From CAYLLT01 sp964384465 (GTDB lineage: Bacteria; Planctomycetota; Phycisphaerae; UBA1845; PWPN01): a DNA stretch of 64,000 bases. Under the pieces are notes generated by a model. The model was not told where the DNA came from. It was given only the letters and a program-made list of their open reading frames with translations, and searched no databases. A program made the translations under genes and the position numbers. Shown one piece after another: positions 42,614 to 51,142 of the stretch. The stretch lies in NCBI GenBank assembly GCA_964384465.1, contig CAYLLT010000001.1, forward strand, positions 1-64,000. Direction: 5' to 3'. Position 1 is the stretch's first letter, and every line of letters starts with the position of its first letter.

Positions 42614-42666
42614 GCGAGCCGCCGGCTTTATGCCGGTGGACGGCGGGCGTAATGCCCGCCGCTCGC
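42614..42666. repeat. Composite palindromic element upstream of the DUF4159-like gene
   Basis: Outer stem GCGAGC (42614-42619) / GCTCGC (42661-42666) encloses GCCGGC-tttat-GCCGGT (42621-42637) and GGCGGGC-gtaat-GCCCGCC (42642-42660), the plan of a three-way junction. TATAAT occurs at 42690-42695 shortly after, without a good -35. Confidence 0.75.
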
Positions 42667-42725
42667 TCAAGCCGGACGGCTACATCGGCTATAATCTGAG
42701 GTCAGCATCGCCCACCGGAGCGTTC

Positions 42726-44978
42726 ATGCCGAAAGACAAACTGATGTACCGACGCTTCTGGCTCTTCGCGATCTTCTCCGTCGCATCGCTTCTTAGCGCT
42801 CCCATTCCCGTCCGCGGCCAGAACATCTCCGGCCAGGACGTGCAGCGGGCGATCCGTGCCGGCACCGACTGGCTCCAGCGAAACCAGGACAACGACGGCC
42901 GCTGGGACGATTATCACATCGAGGGCGGGACCACGGCACTGGCCACGCTCGCGCTGCTGAATGCCGGCGTTTCGCCCGACGGCCCCGGCATGCGGCGGGC
43001 CATCGGCGTCGTTCGCGCGATTCCGCTGCTGTACACCTACACCGTCTCGCTCAAGATCCAGGCCCTCTCCGCGGCGGACCCGGTTCGCTATCGCGCCGAG
43101 ATCAAAGCCGCTGCCGAGTGGCTCGTGCGCGCCCAGCAGAGGAACGGCATGTGGGGTTACGACGCCGGGGGCCTGCACACCGATTTTTCCAACTCGCAGT
43201 TCGCCCTGCTCGGCCTGCACGAAGCCGCCAAAGCCGGCGCCCGCATCCCGGAAACCCTCTGGCGGCAGGCCGAGAAGGCGTGGGTCTTTTCGCAGCAGAA
43301 TGACGGCGGATGGGCCTACACGCCCGGCGCTCAACCCAGCACCGGCAGCATGACCGCCGCCGGAATCGCCAGCCTCTACATCACCGGCAACTCGCTGACC
43401 ACGCATGGCGAATCCGGCTTCACCGCCGACGGCCAGGCCCCCCGTTGCGGCAGGTACTCCGAATTTCGCCCCATCGCCCGCGGGCTCGACTGGCTGGGCC
43501 GCCGCTTCAACGCTACCCAGAACCCTGGTAATAACTCCTGGTACTTCTATTACATGTACGGTATCGAGCGCGTCGGCATCCTCTCCGGGATGCGCTTCCT
43601 CGGCCGGCACGACTGGTACCGCGAAGGCGCCGCCGAATTGCTCATCCGACAGCGCGGCGACGGGAGCTGGCAGGAAAGCAGCCAGGTGGTGGACACCGCC
43701 TTCAGCCTGCTGTTCCTGGCCAAGGGGCACCGCCCGGTGCTCTTCCAAAAGTTGCAATGGAGCGCCGACAACAGGTGGAACCAGGACCGCAACGACCTCG
43801 CTCATCTCGTCGCCTTCATCGGCGACCGTCTCGGCGAGCCGGTGAGCTGGGAAGTGGTCACGCTCAAGGCCGACGTGCGCGACTGGCTCGCCGCGCCCAT
43901 CCTGTATTTCAACGGGCACGTTTTTCCGACGTTCGACGCCGCCGCGACCAAGAAGCTCACCGAATACGTGAACCAGGGCGGCACGATCCTGGCAGAAGCA
44001 TGTTGCGGGCGAAAGGAATTCGCCGACGGGTTCAAAGCGTTCGCCAAGGTAGCGTTCCCCGAGGCCGAGCTTCACCGCCTCACGCCCGACCATCCCGTCT
44101 TTCGAGCGTCATTCAAGCTCGACGGATCGCGGATCGAACTCTACGGCCTTGAGATCGGCTGCCGCACCAGCGTGTTTTTCAGCTCCAACGATCTGTCGTG
44201 TTTGTGGGAGCAGGCGAACATCCCGGTCAAGAGTGAGGCCGCGTTCCAGCTCGGCACCAACATCGCCGCGTACGCCACCGGCCTCGAACCGCTGCCCGAC
44301 AAGCTCGACGTGGTCCGCCTTGCCCGCCCAACCTCGCAACCCGGCGCCCCGGATGTGCCGCCGCGCGGCGCGGTGTTCATCGCCCAGCTCATGCACAACG
44401 GCGACTGGCGCCCGGACCCGCGCGTGATCCCGAATCTCGCCGAACTGCTCCACGACAGGATGGGCGTCGATGTCGTGCCGCAGGCCGAGCCGCTGCGTGC
44501 CACCGACCCCAAGCTGGCCCAGCATCCGATCGTCTACATGACCGGCCATTTCACGTTCAAGCTCTCGCCCGAAGAAATCGCCGCCCTGCGCCGGCATCTC
44601 GAGCGTGGCGGATTCCTCTTCGCCGAAGCCTGCTGCGGCCGCGAAGCCTTCGACAAATCCTTCCGCCAGCTCGCCTCTGATCTGTTCCCCAACCGCCCGC
44701 TGGAGCGCCTGCCGCAAACCCACCCGATCATCGCCGGCTCCCCCGGCGTACCGCTCCCGAAAGTAACCTACAAGCCGGCCGTGCAATCCGAGCAGCCGAA
44801 CCTCAATCAGGTCATCCTCGAAGCCATCGACCTCGAAGGCCGCACCGCCGTCGTCTTTAGCCCCTTTAGCCTCGGCTGCGGCATCGACGGCCACACTTGC
44901 TACGCCTGCCGAGGCGTAGCGGCCCCCGACGCCAAACAACTCGCCGCCAACATCATCCTCTACGCGCTGTCGTATTGA
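42726..44978 (+). CDS. Secreted DUF4159 protein with prenyltransferase/squalene-cyclase-like repeats
   Basis: About 750 aa from ATG 42726 (GGAG five bases before). Signal peptide around YRRFWLFAIFSVASLLSAP. Residues ~35-350 form an alpha/alpha toroid with repeated QQNDGGWAY and QRGDGSWQES motifs, as in squalene-cyclase-like domains. The rest holds two DUF4159-like repeats (APILYFNGHVFPTF ... GGTILAEACCGRKEFADGFKAF and HPIVYMTGHFTFKLSPEEI ... GGFLFAEACCGREAF), each like a Rossmann/ThuA-type domain. It may bind envelope components; no enzymatic role is claimed. Confidence 0.8.
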   Translation: MPKDKLMYRRFWLFAIFSVASLLSAPIPVRGQNISGQDVQRAIRAGTDWLQRNQDNDGRWDDYHIEGGTTALATLALLNAGVSPDGPGMRRAIGVVRAIPLLYTYTVSLKIQALSAADPVRYRAEIKAAAEWLVRAQQRNGMWGYDAGGLHTDFSNSQFALLGLHEAAKAGARIPETLWRQAEKAWVFSQQNDGGWAYTPGAQPSTGSMTAAGIASLYITGNSLTTHGESGFTADGQAPRCGRYSEFRPIARGLDWLGRRFNATQNPGNNSWYFYYMYGIERVGILSGMRFLGRHDWYREGAAELLIRQRGDGSWQESSQVVDTAFSLLFLAKGHRPVLFQKLQWSADNRWNQDRNDLAHLVAFIGDRLGEPVSWEVVTLKADVRDWLAAPILYFNGHVFPTFDAAATKKLTEYVNQGGTILAEACCGRKEFADGFKAFAKVAFPEAELHRLTPDHPVFRASFKLDGSRIELYGLEIGCRTSVFFSSNDLSCLWEQANIPVKSEAAFQLGTNIAAYATGLEPLPDKLDVVRLARPTSQPGAPDVPPRGAVFIAQLMHNGDWRPDPRVIPNLAELLHDRMGVDVVPQAEPLRATDPKLAQHPIVYMTGHFTFKLSPEEIAALRRHLERGGFLFAEACCGREAFDKSFRQLASDLFPNRPLERLPQTHPIIAGSPGVPLPKVTYKPAVQSEQPNLNQVILEAIDLEGRTAVVFSPFSLGCGIDGHTCYACRGVAAPDAKQLAANIILYALSY

Positions 44979-45054
44979 GAATCGCGTAGGGTCCGTTGTG
45001 CAGACCATTCGTCTGGATAATTCGCGGTCCGCGGAGCGGACCCTACCTGATCTC

Positions 45055-48000
45055 TCACCTCTTGAGAACTCGTGCCGGGCGATCAATTTTACTCAGCAAT
45101 TTCTCAACGATCTTCATGCCGGCCAGGTCGGCTTCAACGATCAGCGACGAGGTGCGCGGGTCAAGGGTGATCAGGCAGAGAACACCGAATTCCTTGGCCG
45201 TAGCGCGCAGCGCATGCTCAAGTTCCTCAGGTTTTGCGTATCGGACCGGAAAGAGCTTGATAAATGAAATATCGGCGGAGCCGGGCGTGTCCAGTTGGGC
45301 GATGAGGGCGAGGATCTCTCCCTCCTTGGACGGGTGATAGCTGAGAAGGACCGTCTTTTTTTCGTCGTTCCCCTGCGCCGTAACACTGTCCCGAATAGCT
45401 TCCTGCGCCATGATGGCCGTGACCGTCTCATTGTCCGGGAAACTGGTCGGTTGATAGAGGCCCGTGATCGCATCGGCGACGGCAGTCGGTTTGGCGTGTT
45501 TTACCTGGATTACCCGCACGGTTTTCTCATCAGTGTCCGCGGGCTGGGTTAATGGGATTGACTTTGGCCTGTCGAGTTGGGCGATGAAGTAGGCTATTCG
45601 GTTGGTGTCCGTTTCGGTGGCCGTCATGACGAGCGAATTGGTCTTCTTGTCGGCGTTGATTCGGCCCCCTTCGGGTTTTTCGTTCAACATGGTTTGAACG
45701 CTTTGGATGATCAGATCTGCGTTCACATGCTTCAGAGTAAAGACGCGCATCACCAGCCTATCGCTGACCAGCTGCGTGGCGGAGGGCGTTGAATCCGCGG
45801 GCAAGACCTGGTCAGGCGCACCCTTTGACCCCAGCGGATGCTCACCCACCTCGCTGAAGTATTCGAACCCGAACTGCTCCTGGAGCTTCATCGCCCGGAA
45901 CCTAGCCGCGTTGAATTCGCGGAGCGTCAAATCTTCCGATGTGTTCACAAACTCGAACACCGTGTGCTCGCGATCCGGCACACGCTCCAGCAGTCCGGGC
46001 AACTCGTCCCAGGTCACGTCATCGCCTTGGAACGTCATCCGGCCCTTGCCCAGCACGAGCTTGACGAAATGGCGAACGAGGGGCTTGGCTTGCCTCCGCG
46101 CTTCGCGCACCGGCGCTCCGACTCTCGTCGTGTCGATGTATAACAGCACATCGCCGGCGGTTACGCGCTTGCCCACCAGTCCGGCCCGATCACCATCGCT
46201 GATTCGGATGACGCCGTCGGCGGGGCTTTTGATCTGCGTACGCTTCAGGCGCAGTGACCAGCGTTCGACGTCCGTCTCGGCCAGGGAAACTTCGGATTGA
46301 GCTTTGCTGTACTCCGTGCCGGCGGCCAGCCCCTTTTGTCTCATCACCTTTGCGATCTCGAACGTTTCGTTCGCCACGCGGAGGCGAACCTCGGAGCCGC
46401 GGAGTTCAATCCTGATCTCCTCGTCATCCAGTCTTACGAGGAGGTCACCTTTCTTAACGGCTTGGCCTTCCTGAACTGCGACCTCGGTCACGATCCCGTC
46501 CGCCAAGGACCGCACCGGCACGCGGATTTCCGCTGGTTGCTTCTGCGGCTGCATCACAATATCAATGCGGTCCGCTTCGATAGTCGTCGAGCCGTCTGAA
46601 ATGCGTACCTTCGCATTCCGCGATGCCTGTGCTTCGGCCGTCAAACTGACCGCCGCAGGCTGTGTCTGCGGATGCATCTCAATATCTACCCGGTCTGCTT
46701 CAATGACCGCCGAACCATCTGAGATGCGAACGGCGCGCTTTGTCGCTGGCCGCGTGGTAGCACCCCGCGCTTCGGTTTGAAGCAGCTTGTAGCGCACCTT
46801 GATGTGCGGCGGGGCATTTCGCTCCACGGTCATGATCTGCAAGATCCCAGCGCTTCCCTCGCGCGTCTTGAACATATAGGTGGCGGGCAGCGGCCCCGCC
46901 GCGCTCATCACCGCCGGTGTCCCCGGCTGGCCGGTGCTGAGGTGACTCAGAAGAGTCGATCTGACACCTTCGTCCCACCCTTGATCCCAGCTCTTCGCCT
47001 CCACCGGGATCACCACCATGTCGAAGCCCCAAAGCCCCGGAGACGCCGCTTCGGTGGTACAGCCGACATCGACGCCGGTTTTCTTGAACCACGCCGGAAA
47101 CCCTCCGTCGGGATTCTTCGGCGGAGTCACCAGTTTGCCGTTGTCGAAATCGAGCAAGCAGTCCTTCCCGACGCTGTCCGCGTTCACATCGCGCTCGATC
47201 ACCTCGCCCCAGGGCACGTCCGTATGCGGCGAGGCCGGCGGTGCGCTCGTCAAACGGTCCACGGCCGGCTGTGTCGCGGCGACGCTACGAGTGTTCGCAA
47301 CGCGGGTGCATGCGATGAAAACGAACGCGCCGGCCAGCAGGATGCTCAACGGTCCGGCGAGCCAGAAGCGGCCGCGGTTGGATTCGCCGGCCCCGCTCCC
47401 GACTTGCAGAATCCGCCGCACGCGCGTCAGCAGCGAGAGCTTCGGCCCGAAGATGCCCGCCGCCATTGCCGGCGTCACCATCCCCGGCTGCACGCGGCAC
47501 AACTCCACCAGCGCACTGGCATAATCCGCCCGGCGGCCGGTTGCGGAAATCGCCAGGTCGTCGCAGCACAGCTCCCGCTCCAGCCGCATCCGACCCGACA
47601 CCCACCACACCGCCGGGTGATAGAACAGCAGCGTCTCGATCACACGCTGCGCCAGGTTCACCCACAGGTCGTACCGCCGGATGTGGGCCAGCTCGTGCGC
47701 GATCATCGCCTCGATCAGTTCCACGGGGCACTGCGTCAGCACCGCAATCGGCATGAGTACGACCGGCCTCAATAATCCGAACGCGATCGGCTCGCTCCAC
47801 GACCGCGATGCCAGCACGCGGACGCAGCGCGTGATTCGCAGCCGCTGTAACAGCCGGCGAACGATCGCCTCGATCCCTTCCGGTAACGATTCCGTATCCC
47901 GCCGCGACATTCGCCGCAGCCGCCACCAGCCGATCATCAGCCGCACCGACAGCGTCAGCACGCCGATCGACCATGCCAATGCCGATATCGTCAGCCCGCG

Positions 48001-48528
48001 CGCCAGCCACACGCGGCGCAGCGCCGAGCCCGCCTTCGAGGACAAAGACTCAAAAGCACGGGGGGCAGGTGCGATGTCGCCGACCCCGGACGGCGACTCG
48101 CTCCTTTTCGCGACACGAGTGTCCGAATGTTCACCGCCCTCCACGGCAACGCTCGCACCGGCGTCCGTTTCCGAAATCGAGACCGGCAGTGGGGGGGCTG
48201 ACTGATCGTCGGCCGCGCGATCGACCCTGATTCTTCGCGCCGGCTCATGGTCAGGGCGATTCACGGGTTCACGAATGTCCTGTTCCGCCATCGCCAGCAG
48301 TGGCAGCGGATGCGCGCGGATATAAACCAGCGTGAGCACCGGACACGCCGCCATCAGCAGCATGGCCGTCCCGCACAGGAGATAGCGCACGTTCGGCGAT
48401 CGCCGCCGCAGGAGCCACAAGGCCGACGCCAGCAGCATGGCAATCGCCGCGCCCTGCCACAGGAAGTGCGCCAGCACCAGCCCCAACTGGATCCACGCCG
48501 TACGGTTGCCGAGCAAAGACTCGATCAT
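45055..48528 (-). CDS. BlaR1/MecR1-type M56 peptidase fused to HlyD-like and secretin-like regions
   Basis: 1157 aa. N-terminal membrane domain (residues ~1-430): several hydrophobic segments and the M56 zinc motif HELAHIRRYDLWVN, with a downstream ELCCDDLA, so the protease appears intact. After a last membrane segment (~410-430) comes an extracytoplasmic linker. Then a biotin/lipoyl-type HlyD domain (RSLADGIVTEVAVQEGQAVKKGD ... KSPADGVIRISDGDRAGLVGKRVTAGDVLLYID), and three or more NolW/secretin-N0-like domains to the C-terminus (VFTLKHVNADLIIQSVQTMLNE, VRVIQVKHAKPTAVADAITGLY, LFPVRYAKPEELEHALRATA). BlaR1 normally ends in a penicillin-binding sensor domain, which is absent. The gene overlaps blaI by 4 bp (ATGA). 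Confidence 0.88.
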   Translation of the reverse strand: MIESLLGNRTAWIQLGLVLAHFLWQGAAIAMLLASALWLLRRRSPNVRYLLCGTAMLLMAACPVLTLVYIRAHPLPLLAMAEQDIREPVNRPDHEPARRIRVDRAADDQSAPPLPVSISETDAGASVAVEGGEHSDTRVAKRSESPSGVGDIAPAPRAFESLSSKAGSALRRVWLARGLTISALAWSIGVLTLSVRLMIGWWRLRRMSRRDTESLPEGIEAIVRRLLQRLRITRCVRVLASRSWSEPIAFGLLRPVVLMPIAVLTQCPVELIEAMIAHELAHIRRYDLWVNLAQRVIETLLFYHPAVWWVSGRMRLERELCCDDLAISATGRRADYASALVELCRVQPGMVTPAMAAGIFGPKLSLLTRVRRILQVGSGAGESNRGRFWLAGPLSILLAGAFVFIACTRVANTRSVAATQPAVDRLTSAPPASPHTDVPWGEVIERDVNADSVGKDCLLDFDNGKLVTPPKNPDGGFPAWFKKTGVDVGCTTEAASPGLWGFDMVVIPVEAKSWDQGWDEGVRSTLLSHLSTGQPGTPAVMSAAGPLPATYMFKTREGSAGILQIMTVERNAPPHIKVRYKLLQTEARGATTRPATKRAVRISDGSAVIEADRVDIEMHPQTQPAAVSLTAEAQASRNAKVRISDGSTTIEADRIDIVMQPQKQPAEIRVPVRSLADGIVTEVAVQEGQAVKKGDLLVRLDDEEIRIELRGSEVRLRVANETFEIAKVMRQKGLAAGTEYSKAQSEVSLAETDVERWSLRLKRTQIKSPADGVIRISDGDRAGLVGKRVTAGDVLLYIDTTRVGAPVREARRQAKPLVRHFVKLVLGKGRMTFQGDDVTWDELPGLLERVPDREHTVFEFVNTSEDLTLREFNAARFRAMKLQEQFGFEYFSEVGEHPLGSKGAPDQVLPADSTPSATQLVSDRLVMRVFTLKHVNADLIIQSVQTMLNEKPEGGRINADKKTNSLVMTATETDTNRIAYFIAQLDRPKSIPLTQPADTDEKTVRVIQVKHAKPTAVADAITGLYQPTSFPDNETVTAIMAQEAIRDSVTAQGNDEKKTVLLSYHPSKEGEILALIAQLDTPGSADISFIKLFPVRYAKPEELEHALRATAKEFGVLCLITLDPRTSSLIVEADLAGMKIVEKLLSKIDRPARVLKR

Positions 48529-48923
48529 GGCGTGCCCTCCTTGCGGGAGCGGTACTCGTCAATCATCCGCCGAATGTCATCCAGTTGCTTCGGTGACATG
48601 TCCGTCTGCTCCAGCGCGTGTGCCACCAGCAGCTCCGCCGATCCGCCGAATGCACGGTCCATGAGATCTGCTACCATCTCGCGGAGCGTCGGTTGCTCCT
48701 CCACCCGTGCGGTGTACAGAAACGCCCGCCCGTGCGGCCGCCGGCGCAACAGCTTCTTATCCACCATCACGTTCAGCAGGCTCATCACCGACGTATACGC
48801 TCGCGGGCGGATTTCGTTCAGTTCCTCCAGCACCTGGCGGACGGTGCACGGACCATGACGCCAGATGATTTGCAGGATTTCCAGTTCGCCCGGCGTGGGG
48901 TGCTCGGATCGCGGCCGCGGCAT
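48525..48923 (-). CDS. BlaI/MecI/CopY family transcriptional repressor
   Basis: 132 aa; the first gene of the operon. Winged-helix N-terminus: RSEHPTPGELEILQIIWRHGPCTVRQVLEEL, RAYTSVMSLLNVMVDKKLLRR, RAFLYTARV, and a helical dimerisation tail. The repressor should bind the dyad at 48968-49013 and be cut by the M56 peptidase of the next gene. Stop and start codons overlap by 4 bp. A GGAGA ribosome-binding site precedes the ATG. Confidence 0.93.
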   Translation of the reverse strand: MPRPRSEHPTPGELEILQIIWRHGPCTVRQVLEELNEIRPRAYTSVMSLLNVMVDKKLLRRRPHGRAFLYTARVEEQPTLREMVADLMDRAFGGSAELLVAHALEQTDMSPKQLDDIRRMIDEYRSRKEGTP

Positions 48924-48967
48924 GGGACATCTCCATTTCAGGGTTACGGTTTCATCACCTCTCCCCG

Positions 48968-48996
48968 AATCTACTACATAAACAGTAGATTGTCAA
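48968..48996 (-). promoter_or_regulatory. Promoter of the BlaI-BlaR1-like operon
   Basis: On the minus strand: a perfect TTGACA (plus-strand 48991-48996) and TAGATT (48968-48973, four of six) with a 17-bp spacer. The spacer is almost entirely the operator dyad. Confidence 0.78.
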
Positions 48997-49013
48997 CTGC
49001 TAAAACCGTAGAT
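48968..49013. promoter_or_regulatory. Two tandem BlaI-operator-like dyads over the promoter
   Basis: Dyad 1 (48968-48991) is a perfect inverted repeat, AATCTACT and AGTAGATT, with an 8-base centre. Dyad 2 (48993-49013) is a degenerate copy at a 23-bp offset: 21-base windows of the two on the minus strand share about 16 positions. They cover the -10/-35 region, as expected for repression by BlaI and negative autoregulation. Confidence 0.72.
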
Positions 49014-49073
49014 ATTGAGTTTTATGGCTCAGGTCGGCAAAAACGTGCCGGAAAGACCGGTTCGCATTGAATG

Positions 49074-49132
49074 ATCGAGCTTCACGCCATCCAGCCGCAC
49101 CAGGCACGATGCACGAAACTATCCGGCATGGC
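49074..49132 (-). pseudogene. Possible frameshifted 3' remnant related to the gene at 50015
   Basis: Minus-strand bases here read AMPDSF, then after a one-base shift SCLVRLDGVKLD, matching the end (AMPEGWRASCLVRIDG) of the protein encoded at 50015-51142. By eye, 49096-49134 and 50037-50076 match at about 33 of 40 positions with one gap. No other part of the gene is visible. The HigBA module lies between the two copies. Confidence 0.45.
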
Positions 49133-49202
49133 CGTACCGTCAGACCGTCGAATACTGCCGAGTGTCGTCAGCCGTGGCCCGTCCCGTTAGTTGGGCATAA
49201 AG

Positions 49203-49232
49203 TTGGACATTGCTCGCGGTTTATCGCATAAT
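49203..49232 (+). promoter_or_regulatory. Candidate promoter of higBA
   Basis: TTGGAC (49203-49208) and CATAAT (49227-49232) with an 18-bp spacer; the higB start is 10 bp further. A near-repeat (GTTGGGCAT / GTTGGACAT) overlaps the -35 and could be an operator. Confidence 0.4.
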
Positions 49233-49242
49233 GAGATGGGGA

Positions 49243-49554
49243 ATGCAAATAATCAACGAAAAACTGCTCGCGCGTTTCTGCCTGAAACATGCTGACGCGC
49301 CGGAGTGGTTGGAGAATTGGCTGTCGGTCGCACAGGCCGCGAACTGGCGGACGATTCAGGACGTAAAAGCCGCATTCCCTGCCGTTGACGGTGGTGTCAG
49401 AGTCAAGAGCGGCGGCACGGTTACTGTATTCGACGTGTGCGGGAACAGATATCGGATGATCGTTTCGATCGTTTACCAGACACAGGTCATCGTGATCCTC
49501 GAACTGATGACCCACGCCGAATACTCGAAAGACCGCTGGAAGGCGAGGTATTGA
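49243..49554 (+). CDS. higB: HigB family mRNA interferase toxin
   Basis: About 103 aa from ATG 49243 (MQIINEKLL). HigB pattern: WLSVAQAANWRTIQDVKAAFPAVDGGVRV, TVFDVCGNRYRMIVSIVYQ, and VIVILELMTHAEYSKDRW with the C-terminal catalytic His/Tyr/Lys. Adjacent to the antitoxin gene with the reversed (toxin-first) order typical of HigBA; the stop codon is 1 bp before the next start. Confidence 0.9.
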   Translation: MQIINEKLLARFCLKHADAPEWLENWLSVAQAANWRTIQDVKAAFPAVDGGVRVKSGGTVTVFDVCGNRYRMIVSIVYQTQVIVILELMTHAEYSKDRWKARY

Positions 49555-49555
49555 A

Positions 49556-49975
49556 ATGCCAGTGAAAACTCGGAAGAAGACGGCGAAAGACTCATACCTC
49601 GACTGCGTGATCCGGTTCCCGCTGAAGGCGATCAAATCGGAGCGGCAGCACGATCAGGCTGTCGCAGCGATCAGCCGGCTCTCGATTCGCGGCAACCTTG
49701 ACGCGGGCGAATTTGAATACATCGAGGCCCTGACGAAGCTCATCGCCGATTACGAGCAGCACGCGGCCCACCATATGAAGCGGTCCACGCGTGATCCGAT
49801 CAAAGTGCTCAAGTTCCTGATGAAGGAAAGCGGCATGTCCATATCCGCCCTCGGTCGCATCATCGGCTCGCAAGGCGTCGCATCCGAAGTTCTGAGCGGC
49901 AAGCGTGAACTCAGCAAGGCACATATCCACAAACTGGCCGAGCATTTCCACGTCGAGCCGGGACTGTTCGTTTGA
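49556..49975 (+). CDS. higA: HigA family antitoxin with XRE-type HTH
   Basis: 139 aa. After a helical N-terminal part (EFEYIEALTKLIADYEQHAAH), residues ~85-135 form an HTH: DPIKVLKFLMKESGMSISALGRIIGSQGVASEVLSGKRELSKAHIHKLAEHFHV. It should neutralise HigB and repress the operon. ATG 49556 is one base after the higB stop codon. Confidence 0.9.
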   Translation: MPVKTRKKTAKDSYLDCVIRFPLKAIKSERQHDQAVAAISRLSIRGNLDAGEFEYIEALTKLIADYEQHAAHHMKRSTRDPIKVLKFLMKESGMSISALGRIIGSQGVASEVLSGKRELSKAHIHKLAEHFHVEPGLFV

Positions 49976-50014
49976 TTGCCGAAAGCCTTTCATCGGTCCA
50001 TGCCTGCAGCGGGA

Positions 50015-51142
50015 TTATGGAATCGGCCCGTCGATACGCACCAGGCACGACGCCCGCCAGCCTTCCGGCATGGCCGGGTCATCGACCAGCCAGATCGCCC
50101 CGGCGTCATCGACCGCGATGCCCTCGATGCTGATGTACTCCTTCTTCCGCTCGCCGGGAAAATGCGCGAGAACCTCACGGAGGTTTTTTCCATCCAAGTC
50201 GTACAGGTTCAGCCACCGCCTGGCCGACCTCTTCTCGGGATCGATCCGCAGAATCCATCCCCCGTTGCGATCCACCGCCAGCAGCTTGCCATCCCGCAGC
50301 ATGGTCAGCGCGTTCAGCGTCTGCATCGCCCCTTGCCGTTCGCTCTGCACGGCTTTCGAGAGCGCCTGCGTGGCCGGACGATCCACCTCGACCTGCGCGT
50401 CTTTCAGTGTCGCCCGGCCCAGCAGCGGGTCGCGGAACATCATCAGCGGCTTGGCCGTCTTATCGTGCGACAGGGTCCCTTCCTCGGCGAAGAAGAACTC
50501 ACCCGGCTTGCCCGCGTAGGCGAGCCCTTCCAGACCATCGTTCCGCGCGGTGCCCTGCTGGTCGGCCGCTTCGTGGTATGCATAGACCGCGACAAGGCGG
50601 GCCTTGGCCGACGCGCCGTCGCCCTCCAGATTCAATTCCAGCACCGTCGAATACGGCTCCTCGGCCACCACGAACAGATGCGCATCGTGCGGGGCCGACG
50701 GCGACGGCGCGACCGTCATCGCTTCGAGGTCGAGGAACGGTTCGTCAGCGCGGTCGGCCGCGGGCGTCATCCGCTTCCGCACGTCGCTCAGAACGTCATC
50801 GCCGGCCGCCCGGTTCGTCTGTGCGAACGCCGACCACTCGCCGGCGGGCGGCACGACCGTGAATTCCTCATCGGCGACGATCGCCTCGTGATCCTTCGCC
50901 TTCTTCAGCGTGGCCTTCGAGATGAAATAGATCTTTCCCGCCGATTCATTGCCGTTGCGATCGCACACCGTCCACAGCCCGTCGCGCTCGCCGAGCCGCC
51001 CGAAATAAAGGTCCGACGCCTGCTCGATATCGTGCCGATCCTGCGGCGACCGCATTCGGAAGTATTGAATCCGCACGTCGCCGGCCGATACAGCCCCCTG
51101 TATACATGCCAGCGCCGCCGCGATGAGTATTGGTCTTCGCAT
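50015..51142 (-). CDS. Secreted beta-propeller protein (phytase-like/SdiA-regulated type)
   Basis: 375 aa. A short signal peptide (RRPILIAAALACIQGAVSAG) is followed by propeller-like repeats: LWTVCDRNGNESAGKIYFI, LFVVAEEPYSTVLELNL, NDGLEGLAYAGKPGEFFFAEEG, LLAVDRNGGWILRIDP and ISIEGIAVDDAGAIWLVDD. These blocks match the esterase-like/phytase-like beta-propeller families. The start codon shares one base with the stop of the preceding gene (TAATG), so translation is coupled to the glycosidase-like gene. Substrate unknown. Confidence 0.75.
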   Translation of the reverse strand: MRRPILIAAALACIQGAVSAGDVRIQYFRMRSPQDRHDIEQASDLYFGRLGERDGLWTVCDRNGNESAGKIYFISKATLKKAKDHEAIVADEEFTVVPPAGEWSAFAQTNRAAGDDVLSDVRKRMTPAADRADEPFLDLEAMTVAPSPSAPHDAHLFVVAEEPYSTVLELNLEGDGASAKARLVAVYAYHEAADQQGTARNDGLEGLAYAGKPGEFFFAEEGTLSHDKTAKPLMMFRDPLLGRATLKDAQVEVDRPATQALSKAVQSERQGAMQTLNALTMLRDGKLLAVDRNGGWILRIDPEKRSARRWLNLYDLDGKNLREVLAHFPGERKKEYISIEGIAVDDAGAIWLVDDPAMPEGWRASCLVRIDGPIP

